DNA of 64,000 nucleotides from Epiperipatus broadwayi (taxonomy: Eukaryota; Onychophora; Udeonychophora; Euonychophora; Peripatidae), in contig JAQFVV010000187.1 in the NCBI GenBank assembly GCA_028023455.1, positions 64,001 to 128,000 on the forward strand. Reading direction: 5' to 3'. The position numbers were made by a program, and so were the translations under genes. Below the pieces are notes generated by a model. That model saw nothing but the letters and a program-made list of their open reading frames with translations, had not been told where the DNA came from and searched no databases. Of the stretch, positions 50,174-61,580 are shown piece by piece; position 1 is the first letter of the stretch; the number at the start of each line of letters is the position of its first letter.

Positions 50174-51211
50174 CAGGAGGGGGCAAGCTTTTCAACTGGC
50201 AGACCAATTTCAATTTTCCCTTTTTAAGTGAAGGCCATTATTTTTAATGATCCGCATTTAATGACAATTTTTCAATTTACCTTATAACTATTCTTCAACA
50301 TATTTACACTCTCAATTTTTAAATGAGGGCCATATTTTTTTTTTTTTTTTGTGAATTAAAAATAAAGCAACATCATTATAATTAATGATATTTCACATTT
50401 AATGACAATTTTTCAATTTACCTTGTAACTTTTCTTCAATATTTATTTTATATTCTGGATAGATTAATTCTACAGCAGCTAGAATGCAGCCTTTTATAAC
50501 TTCCATTCAGAAAATGATTTTGAATTTTCTGCTTTTTTTTTTTTAATGTAATTTACTTTCACAAAATTTTCTGACTTATTTGTAATTTTTATAAATCATG
50601 TCTGCCACTTGAAGTTTTCTATTTTAATATTTCTTTCTTTAATATTGTGTTTTTTTATTAACTGAAATTTTCAGGCCTATCAAGCACATCAATTTACTAT
50701 TTCTTTCTATAAAAACCATATGTGTTGGGCCATTTCTTTTAAAATGCACAATTTTCTGTTTCAATTATTTTTATCTTACTTGGTATAGACATCTTAATGA
50801 AAAAAAAATTAAATGCAAAATAATAATAATAAAATGAAGTAAAATGCTAGTTTATTTTTGAAGTATACATTTGTCTGCAAAAATAATTATAAAAACAAAC
50901 AAAATGCCCTCTGTATCATAGATGAAATTCATGGTCAAATAGATGACACAATGTTCATAATTTATTGGAATATCGCTTCTCTGATAGAATGAACTAGAAC
51001 TATTATAAAGTTTGGAGGGAGTAAAAGATTGTAGTTAAGAAAATAACAAATATTTTACTTAACTCTTATTTTAATATTAGTATTACATATGTGTTCAAAT
51101 AGAAGTTTAATATTGAGCCATTTTATATACAATTTTGAAAATGTTCATGGGCATGACTGAGAGATTTCAAGGGCTGGAGTTGATCCATGGGCTGAAGGTT
51201 CCCCGCTTTAG
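50174..51211. mobile_element. non-autonomous hAT-type element, perfect 8-bp target duplication
   Basis: TTCTAAAT flanks both ends (50166-50173 and 51212-51219). The left end CAGGAGGGGGCAAGCTTTTC resembles the CAGGGGTGGGCAAACTTTTT-type termini of animal hAT elements. The right end, GGGCTGAAGGTTCCCCGCTT and TAG, is its diverged inverse. Inside, an approximately 150-bp block (GACAATTTTTCAATTTACCT at 50260 and again at 50404) is duplicated. There is no transposase frame, so it needed a helper. It lies in LRPPRC intron 3, between exons 3 and 4. Confidence 0.85.
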
Positions 51212-51538
51212 TTCTAAATAAATACAATACAAATAAATTTTATTGTACTTTATTTCATTATTAAATTTACCTGTTATTGAGAATGTTATAAAATAATAAT
51301 TGTCAATTTGTTATTAAAATTTATGTTTTTGTGAATTTTAGTTAACTTTGATTAACATTAAAACTTTCAAATAAATTTAAGTTACAATATCATATACATT
51401 TTACAAGCATGAAATTGCATGTTGTAAATATGATATTGAGTATAAAAATATAGAATAATGCTTTATTAATTAAATAGCAAATACATCTATAGAATTGTTA
51501 TGTTATTTTCAAATACAAATTGTTTTTTTGTTTTTTAG

Positions 51539-51660
51539 ATTTTATTTTTGATGTTAGCCATTATAATGCTTTACTAAAGGTGTATTTGGATAATGAACAT
51601 AATTTCAAACCTGAAGAATTTGTTGCCGAAATGGTTAAAAATAATGTTGAACCAAATCGA
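51539..51660 (+). CDS. LRPPRC: LRPPRC exon 4: first clear PPR repeat
   Basis: A 122-nt exon coding residues 143-183. It follows a GTTTTTTAG acceptor and ends AATCGA before GTAAGA, phase 0. It reads [20 protein letters not shown] and then [20 protein letters not shown]. Human LRPPRC reads [20 protein letters not shown] at the same place, almost identical over 15 residues. This is a PPR helix pair: Y-N-A-L-L..Y in helix A and F...M......P in helix B. It is the strongest single piece of evidence for the gene's identity. Confidence 0.97.
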
Positions 51661-51819
51661 GTAAGATATTACCTTTATAATTTTCAAATATGATTTGTTA
51701 AGTTGTATTAAAATTATTAAATTTTATGCATTAACTTTTTTAAAAAATAAAATATATAAATGACCGTGTTAAAATAATAAAGTTAAATGTCAAATTGTCT
51801 AAATCTAGGAAATAATATA

Positions 51820-52992
51820 GGTAGTGTTCTGTTCTATCGTGTCAGCCGCTTGATGGCACTATTTCTAGCTAAATTCCTAGAAATATGCCATTTCCGCGGC
51901 CACAGCCAAACCGATAGCCTACGATAAAACATAAAAAGAGTCCATTTATTCAGCTACCAGAAAAATGCCTTCATTGGCTGCTGTAGTTGCTTGTGTTACA
52001 TACTTTATCATAATGCTGGGTTGTCTATTTTCGCTACAATATCGTGTGAGAGTGTGTTGACTGCACCATGTCTAAATAATTGAACTTTTCAGATCCAACA
52101 TCTTTTTTTTCATGTGAACTGATCTACTGGTACCTTGTAACAGTTTTAACAGTGTCGTCACTGTTCCATCAAGACTGTGTAACCCTCAGAAATTGGACTT
52201 TAGTATGCGGCATAGCACTATTTCGAAGATCCTGATAAAAGTAACATATATGCAAGAAATTGTCCGAGACAAGTAAGATGGCTGCTTCGAACTCTGAAAA
52301 TTGGCAATTGCCAGACACCGGAGTCAGCTTTCATTTTAATAGTTTGTTATAATTATTAACTTTATTGGGGTAAATTAAATCTAATTTACTTTTTCCCCAA
52401 AACGCAGTGGCTGATTATTTACTGTCCGAAAAAGGGTAAAATTTATTTTTCATTTTTTATTCGAAAAGTACTATAACTTTTCCTATCCACACACACCCAA
52501 AGAAGTCAATCTCTGATTAATTATTGTCCAAAAAAGTCTCTGATGTTTACTATTATTTGTTATTAAAAAAGTAATGTAACTTTATATACACACACAACAA
52601 AAAAATAATGCCACTCTCTGATTAATTACTGTCCCAAAAAGTCAATGTCGGCTTTAACCAAATTTGTTTGGATTGTTAACTTTTGTTGAAGTTTTACCCA
52701 AAAAAAGCCAGTCTGATTAATTAGTGTTCATTTGCTATTAGAAAGTAACGTAATTTTTTATCGACACACACACAAAAAGCCAGTCTCTGATTAATTACTG
52801 TCCAAAAAATTCCAAAAAGTCAGTTTACATTTTTAATTTTCTGTAAATTGTAATATAATTTACTTTTATTTCCTATTCCAAAAATAAAGTCAATAGTTCT
52901 ATAGAATCGCTGGCCCGGGAACATTATATCTATGTATTTTTGCTTAGCATCAACGCCATCAAGCGGTTGACACGGTAGAACAGAAGATTACC
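51820..52992 (+). mobile_element. GGTA-TIR element copy 2 (1173 bp, 8-bp TSD, internal minisatellite)
   Basis: The perfect 8-bp repeat ATAATATA flanks it (51812-51819 and 52993-53000). The terminal inverted repeats run about 38 bp: GGTAGTGTTCTGTTCTATCG on the left, GGTAATCTTCTGTTCTACCG on the right read inward, both continuing to CCGCTTGATGGC. Its left 550 bp aligns to the right end of copy 1 (for example CATTGGCTGC, TTTATCATAAT, TGTGAGAGTGTGT). It also has a shorter array of the same minisatellite core, reversed (CTGATTAATTACTGTCC near 52513, 52616 and 52788; weaker near 52425 and 52722). No ORF. It sits in LRPPRC intron 4. Confidence 0.88.
52385..52840. repeat. minisatellite array inside GGTA-TIR element copy 2
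   Basis: About five diverged units of roughly 70-105 bp with the core CTGATTAATTACTGTCCAAA followed by AAGTAATGTAAC and a CACACACA run. This is the reverse complement of the core at 6590-7745, consistent with the opposite orientation of the two elements. Confidence 0.8.
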
Positions 52993-53000
52993 ATAATATA

Positions 53001-55100
53001 TAATCTTAATATTTTTTCAGACAAAATGGACTCTGAAATATTGTAAACATTTCTATAAACTATATATCAGAGGCCACTGGTCTCAATAATAGGATGCATG
53101 CTGCAAACAACTTAAATATACATAAAAAAATTTAGGAATGGCTTTGAAAAATCTGAAAATGGTAGACATTCTTTATAAACATAAAAAACTTATAATCTTA
53201 AATTAGAAATTTTGTAAGTAAAATGATGTAATAATCTTTTTTTTATATATGTAGGTACATATATGTTTGTTTTTTTTTTGTTTTAAATGTAGCAGTCATC
53301 AGCATGAAATAGTTGTCTTACTGTTTCTATTTTTGTCATCTATGCATGATTAGGAAAATCTTAGTAAATAATAGGAATTTATAAGTCTGCTTTGTGCTTA
53401 ATGTTAACTTTTAAAAACTTTTCAGATTATTTGTTCTCTGTCATTAAAAAACTTTACTAATTTTGTCTAATAAAGAAAGAAGTAGAATAACTTGAAAACT
53501 TAAGGAAAATTTAATATTATGAAGCTTTTATAAATAATCATTTAATTAAATATTTATTTAGAAATTATTTTTTAGGAGTGAATTTTTTTAGTACTTATAC
53601 AAAAGCTTCAATCTGATGTTTAATATTCATCAATCGACTAGTAAATAATCAAAATAAATGAGTTCAAAATGTGTTTAGATAAAATTTTGAAACTAAAAAT
53701 GTTTATAATTCAAAGCAGTTATAATTTTTTTAAAATATTTTTTACTGTCAATAAATGAAAAAACATCTCATGTTTTATAAAATGTGTAACAAGTTTAACT
53801 ATATATTTAAAATAAATATATAATCTGTTTAACTTATGAAGTTACAAGTATCTGATAAGTTATATTTGGTAAACCTGTGATTATATTTTATAGCTAAAAG
53901 ATATTAAAAAATCCAAAAGAAAATATGAATATAATTATCAAGAATAATTTTTTAATAAAAGTTCCAGAGAATGGAATCGAAGAAACACTCTTCAGGATTA
54001 TCAGTCAGATTTTGATGATATAGGTTTAAATCTTTAAATTTTCTATCATATCTTATTGTCAAAATTATTAAAGCAAATTGTTCATCCTAGATTTTATTAG
54101 AAAAGAGACACAAGTTGATTTATTTACATTTTCTCTGATAACAAAATGTCATCTATAGTACAGATCCAATAAACATTCTATCTCTACTAAAAAATAGGCA
54201 GAAATAATTTTTTTTTAAATATCTCCAAATAACTTGTTAATCCACAACATTTTAACCCTTAAAATATAAGAAAAATTAAAAGATTTCTTCAGACTTGTGA
54301 ATGATTAGTATTTAGAAAATAATCAGATATTCATAGCTTATCATGAAAATGATATATAAGTATAAATCTTATCAATACATTAAAAAATTAATGATTCCTC
54401 ATCTTGATTGGAACCACTTTGCCTTCTGAGTCTTTGATCTTTCAACCTATCTAAACTATAATCATATTTCAAAAAATTGTCCAGAAATATTTTTTCATCT
54501 CATTGTAGGTAATCTACAGTTCACTTAATCTTTGAATAGAAATCGTTCTGCAATGTTGTTGTTGTTGCTTTTTTTTTTTAAATTATTTGCTTATATACTA
54601 CATCAAAGTATTTATTTTTGTGATTCTTGTAATTGATTCATTTTTTTGTTTTGAATTTCTCGTTTAAATTATACTTAAATATTATACAAATGAAATAAAA
54701 TAGTTTAATATTTTTTAATGAAATCTTTGCACAAATTTGAATACATATTTTTATAATTATTGTTTGAGTAAATTGAAATAATTTTGTGTGACTTTTGTGT
54801 TTTACTATATTTTCATACAATAAGTCAGAATATATGAATGTATTTTCTTAGGTAATAATAAAAATATGAATCGGAGGTTTGTTTTATTTATATTTTAGTA
54901 AATAGTTCATTTGACATTTTGTGCAGTATTTCTTAATTATTAATCTTGTTTAAATACAATATTTTTACATATTTTAATTAGAAAGCCATATTTTTTAATA
55001 TTTAATATATAGTTAAATTGCATTATTTTTTATAATAGTTTATCGTTTTATATTTTTCTGAAATTGAATGAAAGTCTATTCTAATCTATTTGACTTTTAG
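53001..55100. other. right part of LRPPRC intron 4
   Basis: AT-rich sequence with no recognisable gene or element. It ends in the acceptor TTTGACTTTTAG just before exon 5. The 60-codon frame at 54638-54820 is Lys/Ile/Phe/Asn-rich and looks like chance. Confidence 0.65.
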
Positions 55101-55159
55101 GTTACTTATCAACGTCTAATTGCCCATTTTTGTCAAATTGGATACACTAATGGAGCTGG
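55101..55159 (+). CDS. LRPPRC: LRPPRC exon 5: PPR repeat
   Basis: A 59-nt exon coding residues 184-202 plus two bases. It starts after TGACTTTTAG and ends GCTGG before GTATGT. It reads [20 protein letters not shown], against human [20 protein letters not shown]. This is helix A of the second PPR, with T-Y at the RNA-recognition positions. It splices in frame from exon 4 (phase 0) and into exon 6 (phase 2). Confidence 0.95.
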
Positions 55160-55309
55160 GTATGTATTATTATTTATATTCTATAATAGCTTGTATTAAA
55201 AAATAAGTCATTTTTATTTTTTTGACAAGTTTTTAATAACTATATACATATTTCTTTATAATTCCAGTGCATAACACTATACTGAAAAATTCAAATATTA
55301 AATAACCTC

Positions 55310-57735
55310 CATGCAATATGATGATGGCTTCTCCTTTATCAGAATCAAAAATCTCTCAGCCTCTATGCCCAGAGAAATCTTTTAGCCACTTTAACTTAGC
55401 TTTCCTTTCCCTACCCTGTTTTTCTTATATTCTTCTATATCCTGCTTCATCCCATTTCCACAACAATCTTTTGTCGACTCTATGGCCTTTATATCTAAAT
55501 CCTCCTTATCTTTTTTCAAACCCAGCATAAAAATCAAGAACCCACTCTCTGTATAATCACTTATGATTATATTCATTCTTCCACAACTTCATTATTTGTA
55601 CCCTTTCGGCTTTTAGGCATTTACATTTAATTAACAGATGCCTGATATTTTCTATACCATCCTTACCTAACTTGCAGGCTAAATCACCCCCATTTATGTG
55701 TGTATTCCCTAGTTAGTAACTATCCTTTTCGAGCCTTAAACAGTAAACTACTTTCCTGGCTATTATCATAAATTTAACTCAATATTCTGTTTACTTCTAT
55801 ATATAATTAAACTCTTTTTTACTCTCCATATTAGTTCTCCATCTCTCCAGCCCCTATTTTTTATTAATGCATCTATTCTTTTATCCGGTTTTTTGCCACT
55901 ATAACCTCAACAATCCTAACACAAACATCCCTATTTTTATCCAAATCTTCTGCATATTGTACTATCTTTCTCACTCATCTTGTTCCCTGCCCTTTACTCT
56001 TAACCCAATTAAACACTATTTTGGCTATTCTCTTACTATCTATAAATTGCAATCTACTGAACATTTTTATTTTGCTTTTTGCATCTCTCATATAAAAACT
56101 TGACCATCTCATTTCTCCTTAAATTGCCTCTTTTGTCGTTCACACATCTGCATCTAATGCGTGTCTTCCTACTTCTCTTTATACTTTTTTTAAGTAATCT
56201 AACACCTCCTTTACTAACACATAATGCATGGATACTATAAGTTAACCCTGCTAGTGCCATTTCCTTCTATACAATTCTTGCTACATCATATTTATTATAT
56301 GAAAACACTGTTAATTCTTTATCAGTCTCTTTCCTTTCTTTGCTTCACTTAACAATTTTTTCTCCCACTCATTCAAGCAATTTCTATGATTAATTAAGAA
56401 AATTCCTAATTAGTTATACCTATTTACCACATTTAACTTTATATTCTCCAATAAAAATTCTTTTTTTTCTTTTTTCCCAGCATTTATTATCATTACTTTT
56501 CATTTTTTTTCACTAAATTTAATCCCCATCTCTTTATTCACCCTTGCACAAATCTTCAGCATAACTTCCATATCTTCCCTACTTTCTGTGCACAAGAACA
56601 TATCGTCAGTAAATAAAATACCTAATAATATATACACTCTCTTGCCATCTATTAATGGTATCTCTAACCCTCTTTCTATTCCTTTCTCCATTTCTCTCCA
56701 AATGTAACTAAAACAAAATAGGTGACATGGAGCATCTTTGCCTTAATCCCACCCCACTTTAACTCTAATTGATTCTATATTTCCTAATTGATAGGTATAG
56801 TAATAATTTTCATACAATCTCATAATAAGATCCACTAAAACTCCATTTATTTCCAAATTTACTAAACTTATCCATACTCTATTTCTATTTACTCTATCAT
56901 ATGCCTTAGCTATATATATATAACTGTGTACCTTTATTCCTACTCATATCTGTAAGTTGTGTGACTACTAATAAACTATCTGCTATACTACTATCCAATC
57001 CAAAACCTTGTATTTATCCCACTATATTATTTCATCCATTTTGCGACTCTTCCCCCCACCATATATGCAGAAGCTTTATGTAACACTGATGTTACTGCTA
57101 TCGATCTATAATTGCTTAAATTTCTATGATCCTTATTCTTTCCTTTAAATAGTAGCCTTACTCATGTATTACTCCAACTGTCTGAAAAATTCTTCTGTGC
57201 CATTTTATTAAAACGTGATAATAGGTTTAATTTTGCCCTATTTCCTAAATTCATCACCATCTCTGCTGCCCATCCATCTAAACCTCTTGCCTTTCCTCTT
57301 TTCAATTTCTTCCCTACCTCATTCAGTTATCTATAAAACTAATATTTCCATTACTATGTTTTTTGTTTGTTATCACTCTATCCTTCATATCTAACATTTT
57401 TTCTACATCCATTACATACTTATTTAGGATTGTCTCTAATTCTTCTCTAGAGGTATACTCTTTCCTCATCATTTCCTAAATTTTTATTCCCATCTGTTTC
57501 ACTTTTATTAATATCCTCCAATAATTTACTGTTTAATTTCATTCTCTTTATATTTGCCACTTTTTCTACTTCATCACACCAGTTTTTATATTCATCCCCA
57601 ACAAACGCTTCCATGATTTCTTCTATTTTTATTTTATATTCTTTTAACTTATTCTTATCATTCATTCTCCATCCACAACTTTCACTATCCTTTTCATTTT
57701 TTATTACTATTTTCCATCACATTACTAAACATTTC
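55310..57735 (-). pseudogene. non-LTR retrotransposon (LINE) copy, sister of the 38.4 kb copy
   Basis: The sequence is parallel to 38370-41030 along most of its length. The - strand gives the same reverse-transcriptase region at 56500-56691 (ILFTDDMFLCTESREDMEVM; the A-D-D box has become T-D-D) and IKFSE. The 3' terminal block at 55340-55620 contains CTCTCAGCC and ACTTCATTATTTGTACCCTT. Numerous frameshifts and stops. It lies antisense in LRPPRC intron 5. Confidence 0.8.
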
Positions 57736-57744
57736 TATTATTAA

Positions 57745-58072
57745 GAAATTCAGCTATGCCTTCTATAAATAAATATATGAGTACATATTTCAAAATATCC
57801 AGTCCATAAAAGTATCTGCTTGAAACTGTACGCTATTAGATTAAAATGACTAATGTTTAGTCTGTCTTTGTGTAAGCATGGTAAAGGTGTTTGTTTAAGA
57901 ACAATATAAAATCATTGATTATTTAAATTATATGTTCTTTGTTTGAAGTAGTTTTTTTTTTTTCAATACTTAAGATTTAATAGCGTACAGTCTCAAAGAA
58001 GTATTTTTTTTGGACTGGCTATTTTGAAATATGAACTCATAAATTTATTCACAGAGAGCATAGCTGAATTTC
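57745..58072. mobile_element. MITE with about 110-bp inverted arms, TTAA at both ends
   Basis: The left end GAAATTCAGCTATGCC (57745) and the right end GGCATAGCTGAATTTC-like sequence (about 58056-58072) are inverse, as are CATATTTCAAAATA...CCAGTCCA and AGACTGTACGCTATT further in. TTAA flanks both ends (57741-57744 and 58073-58076), as in piggyBac-class insertions. Because TTAA is its own reverse complement it could also simply be part of the inverted repeat. It lies about 56 bp upstream of LRPPRC exon 6. Confidence 0.65.
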
Positions 58073-58128
58073 TTAACATTTATAGATGATTTGATATTTG
58101 GATATATCTTTATATATTTTTCTTTTAG

Positions 58129-58215
58129 TAAAGTCTTGGAAATTATGAAACAAAAAGGTTATCCTGTTAATGAAGATATTTTCAATTCGTTAATTGTTGG
58201 ACATTTTCGTGCAAA
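58129..58215 (+). CDS. LRPPRC: LRPPRC exon 6: PPR repeats, GC splice donor
   Basis: An 87-nt exon coding residues 203-231 plus two bases. It reads KVLEIMKQKGYPVNEDIFNS and LIVGHFRA. Human LRPPRC reads [20 protein letters not shown] and LVTGHARAG at this point. It completes PPR 2 and opens PPR 3. Only an exon ending GCAAA, before GCAAGT, gives the phase needed for exon 7 (which then reads AN-DLDGVAQ), so the donor is GC rather than GT. No GT nearby keeps the frame. Confidence 0.94.
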
Positions 58216-60603
58216 GCAAGTATTTTAAAAAGTATATTGTTTGTTAGTTATAATTGAATATTTAAAATGAATAATAAGTAGTGTGTGATATATTCACATA
58301 AATGGAATCACTCATTACAACTTACAATAATTGTATATATAAATACTTCAATAGCATAATTATTCGATAATTTATTACATCATACTTTAAAACTAATGGT
58401 TATTAAATCAATTATTAGTTGAATAAAATAATTAAAAACCATTTTAATTAATGAAATGAAACTATTATGCTCAGTTTTCTTCTTGAATGCTTGAGCATAC
58501 TGAGCAACTAATTACTTATTTAATCGCGTATTTTGAAATCTATCAAAGTATGTTGCCCATCTTTAAAGAAAATTAATTTTAGCATTTAAAAAAGTATACA
58601 TAGAAAGCTTTACAGAATCAGAAGTAAGGTAAGATTGATTGGAAAGAAAATATAACAGTTTTGGGAAATTGTAAAGAAAGTTTGATATTATGATTTAACA
58701 TGTAATAGAAGAATCAAACAGTTTGATTAGAAAAACAAATTTATAGGAATTATAAAACAATTATAATTTAAAAAAAAAAAATCTTTATAAAAAAATTGAA
58801 GCACTTTTCATAATCCTAATGGTTTTCATATATTTGAAATATCTTAGATCTACCCAGGCATAAAGTATTTTTTAAATATCTGGAAAAAGACCATTAGTCA
58901 GTCGAAGTCATTATATATAGTAGTAAGACAAATATGGTTTTTTTAAAAGTTTATAAAAGCAAAGGCAATAAAATGGAAGTTGTGACCATCATGGAAAAAT
59001 CATAGTAGTAATTATTTAAATATTGTAAATAGCTATTATCTTGTTTAATAAAATTTTAAGATACATATATTATGTATATTTTTGGGATGTGATGAGATAG
59101 AATTTAATAAATATTTGTATTATAATGAAATTATTACTACAAATATCTTGTTAAAAACAAGAATTTCATTTAATTGATTTATCTTTCTGCTTTAATCTTT
59201 CTAATTAGTGTAATTTAATACAATCTCAAAAGTAAAATATAATTTTTTTTATATTGATTTCCACTTGCATTTAAATACAGGTAAAATGTCATTAATCCTA
59301 AGTCATTGATTCCAATGCTTTTTCAAATTTGTGATTTTTTTTTTTAATTTTGAGACTACTCTTCATTATAAATCCAACCTCTATAAAAATAAAAAACAAG
59401 GCAGCTTAATAAAATTAAGTTTATTAATGTATACATATTTATTGAATGTTATTGTTTTTGTTTTGTTTTTTTAATTTTGTCTAAATGTATGTATTACTAA
59501 TTTATAATTAGAAAAGATTAGAGATTATCTTTGAAGTATTGTTTGGGTAATAGACGCTTTGAATTATAGATATTTGGATTACTGATATATTCTATATAAT
59601 TTCAAAAAGATACTAATGAATAAAAAAAAAGAAGTAGTTGCCTGATGTTTTTAATAAAAGCTTTCACTTGAAAATTAAATTTATAATGAAACATTTAATA
59701 ATTCAATGGCAATTTCATAATTTTAATCTTAACATTATTAGTATAACTTTAATTTAGACTTCAATAAATATTTTAATACTGTAATAGGTATGATAAAATA
59801 AAAATTGAATGGAATTGTATAAGTTTAAAATACGATAATAATGCATTGTGCAATCATAAAAGGGGATTCATTATTCTGGATAGAATTCAAAGTGAAGCTT
59901 AGAATATACTTCGGTTGCATGTAGGGGATCCACAAATGAAATAATTTGTGTTGGGGGGGGGGAGATTTATATAAAGGATACAAAAAAGCAAGTTAAAAAT
60001 ATTTGGTAGATTATAATTTATGGCTAGCAATAAAATATTAAGATGCATTTTAATTGGTATTAGTAAAAGGGCAAGTACTAAAGTAGATGAAAAGATAATA
60101 GGATATGTTAAAAATTTGGACAAATTTTGGGTCAGTCTATATATATAAGAAGTGAAATTAATATATTATGAGAAGCGTTAATTGTTATAGCACTAAAGAT
60201 TAGAAGAAGAGAATATTATCATTAATAAAAGGGATAAAATTAGAGAAATTGTGAGCTAATAAAAAATAATAAAAATTTGGATACCTTGTAAAAATAAGCC
60301 AATTATCATGAGTGAAATATTTTATGATAATAAAGAAAATATTATTTAAACTTTAACTATATTTATTTGCAAATGGAAGAACTTGGGAGATATATTGTCT
60401 GCATTGTGTAAATAAAATATTGTAGTCATCTATTATCAAGATGTAAACATGGTTGAATGGATAAAAATAATAAATTTATGTAAAATAATTATAAATTTAA
60501 AAAAATAAACAAAACTTAGATTTTATACTTAGCACCTGTAAATATTTTTATTTAAAAAAATTATATATTTTATTCCTCATGTAATTTTTCCATTTATTTA
60601 CAG
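58216..60603. other. LRPPRC intron 6, a GC-AG intron
   Basis: It begins GCAAGT and ends TTACAG; apart from the second base the donor is a perfect consensus. It holds a plus-strand LINE 3' relic at 59940-60480 and otherwise only AT-rich sequence. Confidence 0.85.
59940..60480 (+). pseudogene. LINE 3' fragment, sense orientation
   Basis: This is a third copy of the LINE family at 38.4 and 55.3 kb, in the opposite orientation. It shows diverged counterparts of that copy's tail: a KFWVSLYI-like stretch and, at about 60371, CKWKNLGDILSALCK, compared with HKWRNMGDLVCKLCK in the 38.4 kb copy. It lies immediately upstream of LRPPRC exon 7. Stops and frameshifts are frequent. Confidence 0.6.
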
Positions 60604-60642
60604 TGATCTTGATGGTGTTGCACAAGTTTTGGAGCTTATGCA
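60604..60642 (+). CDS. LRPPRC: LRPPRC exon 7 (last visible exon)
   Basis: A 39-nt micro-exon between ATTTACAG and GTAAGT, coding residues 232-244 plus two bases. It reads NDLDGVAQVLELM, against human AGDMENAENILTVM, which is the rest of PPR 3. It is short, but the flanking splice sites, the phase and the match to the family make it convincing. The following exon is not visible. Confidence 0.9.
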
Positions 60643-61580
60643 GTAAGTTGATATTGATAATTATTTATTATATGTATATCTCTGCATGTAAAAGTTAAAT
60701 GATAATTATTTATTATATGTATATCTCTGTGTGTAAAAGTTAGCATATTTAATGGATTAATAGCCCCCCCAAAAAATGTGTACATAATACTTTAAAGTTT
60801 AAATTACTTGAGGCTCATTTTAAGCTTTACAATTAAATGTATGTCTTTAAAATTTTCTTTGCTTTTGATTATTTATATTTGCATCTTGACTTTTAAATTA
60901 TCTTGTTTTAAATTTTTTATAATGGCCATTTTTTTGTTATGGCATATAAAGTTGTTATGTTTTCCAGTAAAAATAAAAAATTAACAAAGAAATATGAAAA
61001 GCTATATTTGAAATATTTATTTTTATATGTTCTTTGAAGGAAGGGCTGATTATAACATGTTTGTAAATATTCTAATAAAGTAATATGATTCTTACATAAT
61101 ATCTTGTCGAATATTATTTGTTTTTCGTTAACCATTTATGGAAATAGATGTATATATATATTTTTACATACAAGTCTAAACATTGAAATACCCTTTACTG
61201 ATCTCATTGAATACACTTGTAAACTATATGTATATGGGTCTCACTTTTATTTGTAAGGCAAACTCTTTCATCAAATTAAAAGTTGGCTATCGAGTATAAA
61301 TTATCTAATATTTTATATCACTTGGTGCTCAATGGAGGTGTTTAATGGATTTATTAATATAAGTTACAGCTATTTAATATAATAAGTGATAATCTGTGAA
61401 TTCTAAATTTATTATTTATGCATAAATAGTTTCTCCTGATCCACCATTTTTAAACTCATTTTTTCTCATCTGTTATTGATAAATCACGATTACATTATTT
61501 TTACACGTGGTTTTTTTTTTTTTAATTTGAAGTAATGTACAGTTATTATTATGTATATATAATAGAAAATCATATTAAAA
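60643..61580. other. start of LRPPRC intron 7
   Basis: AT-rich. Directly after the donor, a 46-bp unit (GATAATTATTTATTATATGT...) is tandemly duplicated (60655-60700 and 60701-60746). Nothing else is recognised. Confidence 0.6.

Larger units (their letters stand above)
27609..60642 (+). other. LRPPRC: LRPPRC gene span (5' part; continues beyond the window)
   Basis: LRPPRC is a mitochondrial pentatricopeptide-repeat protein that, with its partner SLIRP, stabilises mitochondrial mRNAs and supports their polyadenylation and translation. Seven exons join in one open frame of about 244 residues: a mitochondrial presequence, a conserved N-terminal segment and the first PPR repeats. Human LRPPRC is close to 1,400 residues, so roughly four fifths of the gene lies to the right. 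Introns are about 3.5, 18.6, 1.5, 3.4, 3.0 and 2.4 kb and are packed with transposons. Six of the seven visible donors are GT; intron 6 uses GC. Confidence 0.93.
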
